From Fasciolopsis buskii (Eukaryota > Platyhelminthes > Trematoda > Plagiorchiida > Fasciolidae), in contig LUCM01008726.1 of the NCBI GenBank assembly GCA_008360955.1, positions 251,590 to 315,589 on the forward strand: DNA of 64,000 nucleotides, given 5' to 3'. Positions 61,060-64,000 of this stretch are shown here, piece after piece. A program made the position numbers and the translations under genes. A model generated the notes under the pieces. That model was not told the origin of the DNA. It saw nothing but the letters and a program-made list of their open reading frames with translations, and ran no database searches. Each line of letters starts with the position of its first letter. Within the stretch, counting starts at the first letter, position 1.

Positions 61060-61280
61060 CCTATACCCACCAGGCCTCACTAAATGATAAAAGAGCTAGC
61101 AACACTGACTATGAAACTTCCAGTGGAACAGAACAATAGACAAGGTCTCAATGGTTCAAGTGTGGTAACCAGTCGGGCTGTCGTCTACCATCAAAGTGAT
61201 TGGGCGATCTGGAATTCGAACGTTTGATTTTCTTAGAGTGACAGGCACTCAATCCACTAGACCACTACCGGCCTTAGGAC
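61060..61280 (-). repeat. SINE-like repeat, family A (copy 4, best head)
   Basis: The minus strand begins AAGGCCGGTAGTGGTCTAGT (A-box region), then GATTGAGTGCC, the B-box-like ACGTTCGAATTCC, GATCGCCCAATCAC, GACGACAGCCCGACTGG and ACTGGAAGTTTCATAGTC. This is the clearest tRNA-like head of the family in the window. Confidence 0.72.
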
Positions 61281-61417
61281 TAAAGATCTAAACTGATCAC
61301 GCTTGAAAGCGAGCCGTGCCACAGCGACAGGCCTTCTACCACCAAACGGCGTCATCGTTCTGATGATAGGAGCACTCACCAAACAGTGATAAAAACCCAC
61401 TTTAGTATAAGTTAATT

Positions 61418-61627
61418 TTACGGTAACAATAAATGGGCTATAAGGAAACTAATCACGGTGATCCAGCTCCAACAACAAGTGATACCCGCAAAAATTTGAG
61501 GCAGTTCTAAATAATCCGACATTAGTAAACATAGTTTGCACCAATACGTGTATAAATCTTGTGCAGTGGGAATCGTAGTAAAAGCAATCACGGCGAGGAG
61601 AACAAAAAGAGAGGCGTGTACGATGAA
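61418..61627 (-). other. Hydrophobic open frame in WDR36 intron
   Basis: The minus frame reads VLFIVHASLFVLLAVIAFTT then IPTAQDLYTYWCKLCLLMSD and a second hydrophobic run, consistent with two membrane spans. There is no upstream ATG, and the frame is preceded by a stop. Function unknown and quite possibly not a gene. Confidence 0.15.
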
Positions 61628-62692
61628 CAACACATGTAAGCTCCTCCAGGCTCCTGCTCCTCACTATCGGCTGTCCCCCGTCGCCCATGGCTAATCTGCT
61701 TGTTGCCGTACTACTCGGCCATCCAGATCACAGTAGATCTGTTTATTTCAGAGTGTGCCTCTACCCTTTATGCACCGAAGCGTGATCCACAAGGCAGTAG
61801 TATTCCAGGTGAGCAGGTAGCCAGTTCATGTGCTTCTTCTGGTTCAGTGGCTTTAATTAGATGGCCCGGCACTGGGCAGCAGTTTTGTTCCTTTGTTTCT
61901 TCTGGAAAGCGAAGCTGAATAAGTGATTAGCGCTGACCGAGTGCGTTGTCACAACAGAGTTGTTAGGCTTACGTTATTTTTAAAGGAAAGAAGTCGGCCA
62001 AACGAAAAACCATCACGTCTATGGTCAATGCAACAGCTCATCTGCGATGGCAGAGTTCGTGAAATTGGTCCAGCCTTACTTGATTTTAGCCATCAATTTG
62101 GTGACCGGTGTCCTATCCGCGGCTTAAGGATGCACCACACAGCAAGCAACGCTGTTTGCTGCACTGAGGGATAATAAGAAAGCATGCATCTTCAGCTCAG
62201 AACAATTTAACATAAATGAGAATGTATGGGGCAAACGTGGTAATGAGCCGGGTGATGTCGGATTCTTGTTCGGTGGCCATCACCTTCAAAAAATCCTCAA
62301 ATAGAGAACACCAACTTTGGTGAAAAAGGAAAACTAAATCGGGGGACAAGGAAATACCCATAGAAAAAGCACGCTTATGGGAGTGGTTCACATGTGGAAC
62401 AAATAAGTTTCATGCCGCGGTTATAATTGTTGACTCGCGAGCATAGCGGGGTGAGTGTAGCCCATGACTGAAGTGACCTGCTTCACTATGCAAGAAACCG
62501 ATATCAGCAGCTCGTGAAGTCCCATAAAAGTGGCGCAGAAATACAACAAAAATTAGTCATCTCGATGAGTTCTGATCAACGTACAACAGAGTTGCTTTTT
62601 ACAAGAATGACAAGGCCAAAATGTGCACACTGATTCCCACAAAAGAATTCATTAGCAACAACTATGGCAAAACCACAAGGATGAAAACTAAC

Positions 62693-62876
62693 CGGTTAAT
62701 CAACAGTCGGAGAAACCCATGTAGGCGATCTCGCGATGTTCGAAGAACGGTCGATTCGGCAGTATCAAGAGCAGTCTGAGCGATGCGTTCTTCCTCAGCC
62801 GAAGGTCCCAACAACCGAATTTCCAAATCGACGGCGCTCGGGCCAAGCGATTTAAGTGTACGCATAAGGCCATCAA
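62693..62876 (-). CDS. WDR36/UTP21 ortholog, penultimate coding exon
   Basis: Encodes the start of the conserved C-terminal Utp21 domain. After two bases completing a codon it reads VDGLMRTLKSLGPSAVDLEI, then LLGPSAEEER and HGFLRLLINR, matching the signature of the family: short helix, T-L-K-[SM]-[LM]-G-P-[SA]-x-[VI]-[DE]-[VL]-E-[IL]-R, then a helix ahead of R-x-[FL]-[ED]. The acceptor is TTTTTACTTATCAG and the donor CCG|GTTAGT. The product acts in the UTP-B subcomplex that binds the U3 snoRNP pre-ribosome. Earlier exons (two WD40 propellers) are not in the window. Confidence 0.85.
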
Positions 62877-63424
62877 CTGATAAGTAAAAAGTCAACGCAA
62901 ACAAGTCTACTTGGAGATGCCTTTGTGTAAAAGAAAGAACAAGAAATTGAACTATCCAATAATTTTGACTGAAAAGCTTTCCATAAATCCAACGGTTCAA
63001 CAGAGTGGCGTAAAGAAACGGTGCACGTTAAGGTACTGAGACGGTACTTGATTCTGCACCACTCTAAGTTTCCAGTTTCCCTTCCCTCGAGTAGCGCTAG
63101 TATGTAATGAACTTTCTACAATGTTTCTTTTACTTTCCTCGCTCTCCCTCATTGTTTTCCCCTCAGCCTTGGTTCCAATAACATTCGATCAGTAAACAGA
63201 CGTGCGCCATATATGGCTTGTAAGGCTATCTGCAGCTCAGGTTGCATCGTACGCCACAATGAACATTCCACAACTCAGTGTACCCCTTCAGATTTTTTCA
63301 TCAATACATATATATATACATATAATAAAGAAACAAAATTTCGTCTAACTCATAAAGCTGGGGGCTCCGCACAAAGACAGATTCCATTCTTCCAGTTGCT
63401 CGTGCAATAACGTTGAATAAATTG
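62877..63424. other. WDR36 intron sequence, nothing else seen
   Basis: Contains a short TATA-type microsatellite near 63305-63325. No exon recognised. Confidence 0.5.
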
Positions 63425-63640
63425 ATTGATCGCCTACCACCCCAAGATCAGACATTCGAATCCCAGATCCCCCGATCACTTGGGTGGTAAACGGCAACCC
63501 GATTCGTTGCTACGTCTGATCTATTGAGATCTTATGCGGTTGTATGACACTCCAAGTTTCAGGATCAGAGTTGCCGGCTCACAGCCCTCCCGCGTAGTGC
63601 GCATTGGCGGTGCATGCAATACAAAAACTAGACCATAAAA
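63425..63640 (+). repeat. SINE-like repeat, family A (copy 5)
   Basis: The plus strand has GATTGATCGCCTACCACC, the B-box-like ACATTCGAATCCC, GATCCCCCGATCACTTGG, GCAACCCGATTCGTTGC, CCAAGTTTCAGGATCAGAG and GTTGCCGGCTCACAGCCCTC in family A order. The extreme 5' head is truncated. Confidence 0.7.
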
Positions 63641-63924
63641 ATGTACTCCTTGTGACACTGTGTCCTCGTGTTCTGCAGCATCTAAAGTGTAACCAGAATT
63701 ATGAAATTGTGACCAAAGATAGGGACAAACGCTGTCCGCTTTGAAAAACGACGGCTGATCATGTGTTGGCTACTATGCAAAGCCTCAAAGTTATACTCGA
63801 TCATCAATCACGATAAGGCAGCAAACTGAACAAAACCAAATCGACGAAACAGTTGTTGACCATTGGTCATCGAACAGAAAGCGAAGCGACCGAAGATTAC
63901 CAGTGTCACAGTGAAACTGTACCT

Positions 63925-64000
63925 TGACGTGGAGTGACGGCTTGCGCACATCCATGGTCCAACGAGCCTTACAACATGCCTTCTCTCAAAACAAAGATTA
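63925..64000 (+). repeat. Short dispersed repeat (pair with 32886-32960)
   Basis: Shares TGACGGCTTGCG, CATCCATG and a TTCTCAAAAC-like block with the other copy. It continues past the window edge. Confidence 0.4.

Larger units (their letters stand above)
56307..62692 (-). other. WDR36/UTP21 last intron (about 6.4 kb)
   Basis: Bounded by the GTTAGT donor and TTTCCAG acceptor. It holds several SINE-like repeats (56520-56660, 58530-58690, 59225-59340, 61060-61280) and unassigned open frames on the minus strand at 58799-59194 and 59482-59877 (131 codons each, the second Cys-rich). No retrotransposon ORF recognised. Confidence 0.75.

Overview
The window looks like a piece of a repeat-rich, AT-leaning animal nuclear genome, most likely a digenean trematode (fluke) or a related flatworm. 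The grounds are the types of element present: relics of RTE-clade and CR1-clade non-LTR retrotransposons, tRNA-headed SINE-like repeats, a hammerhead ribozyme of the kind carried by Penelope-like retroelements and flatworm repeats, and small exons separated by multi-kilobase introns. The species assignment is inference. No bacterial features (operons, Shine-Dalgarno sites, CRISPR) are seen.

The best gene is the 3' end of WDR36/UTP21 (SSU processome), on the minus strand. Its last two exons lie at 62693-62876 and 56000-56306. They are joined across a 6.4 kb intron with matching phase and are followed by a poly(A) signal. The WD40-encoding exons must lie beyond the right edge. Other gene pieces are weaker. 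A minus-strand gene tail lies at 49412-51054 (faint Tudor-like look). Two plus-strand gene tails lie at 34991-36115 and 44731-45177, each with a terminal exon and AATAAA. A chain of phase-compatible minus-strand candidate exons runs between 38058 and 25167. A candidate first exon of a GNAT-type acetyltransferase lies at 10291-10359. I could not assign products to most of these.

Layout: 1-10 kb is mainly unassigned DNA with microsatellites, a hammerhead-like relic (1736-1780), one SINE (5165-5335) and a retroelement-like GC-rich patch (6830-7320). 10-24 kb holds isolated exon candidates in otherwise empty DNA. 24.0-25.4 kb carries the intact-looking hammerhead ribozyme, a SINE and a candidate minus exon. 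25-38 kb holds interleaved exon candidates on both strands, three copies of an Arg-tRNA-like SINE, an RTE 3' part (33190-34110) and a second ribozyme relic. 40.2-43.1 kb is an almost full-length but decayed CR1-like element. 45.9-47.5 kb is an RTE element whose reverse-transcriptase core has been deleted. 49-52 kb has a gene tail and a CR1 3' part. 53.9-55.7 kb has two RTE pieces in opposite orientation around a ~330 bp dispersed repeat. 56-64 kb is the WDR36 tail with SINEs in its intron.

All retroelement copies seen are broken by stops or frameshifts. Exon boundaries come from reading splice signals and phases by eye. Those without a recognised protein should be treated as candidates.
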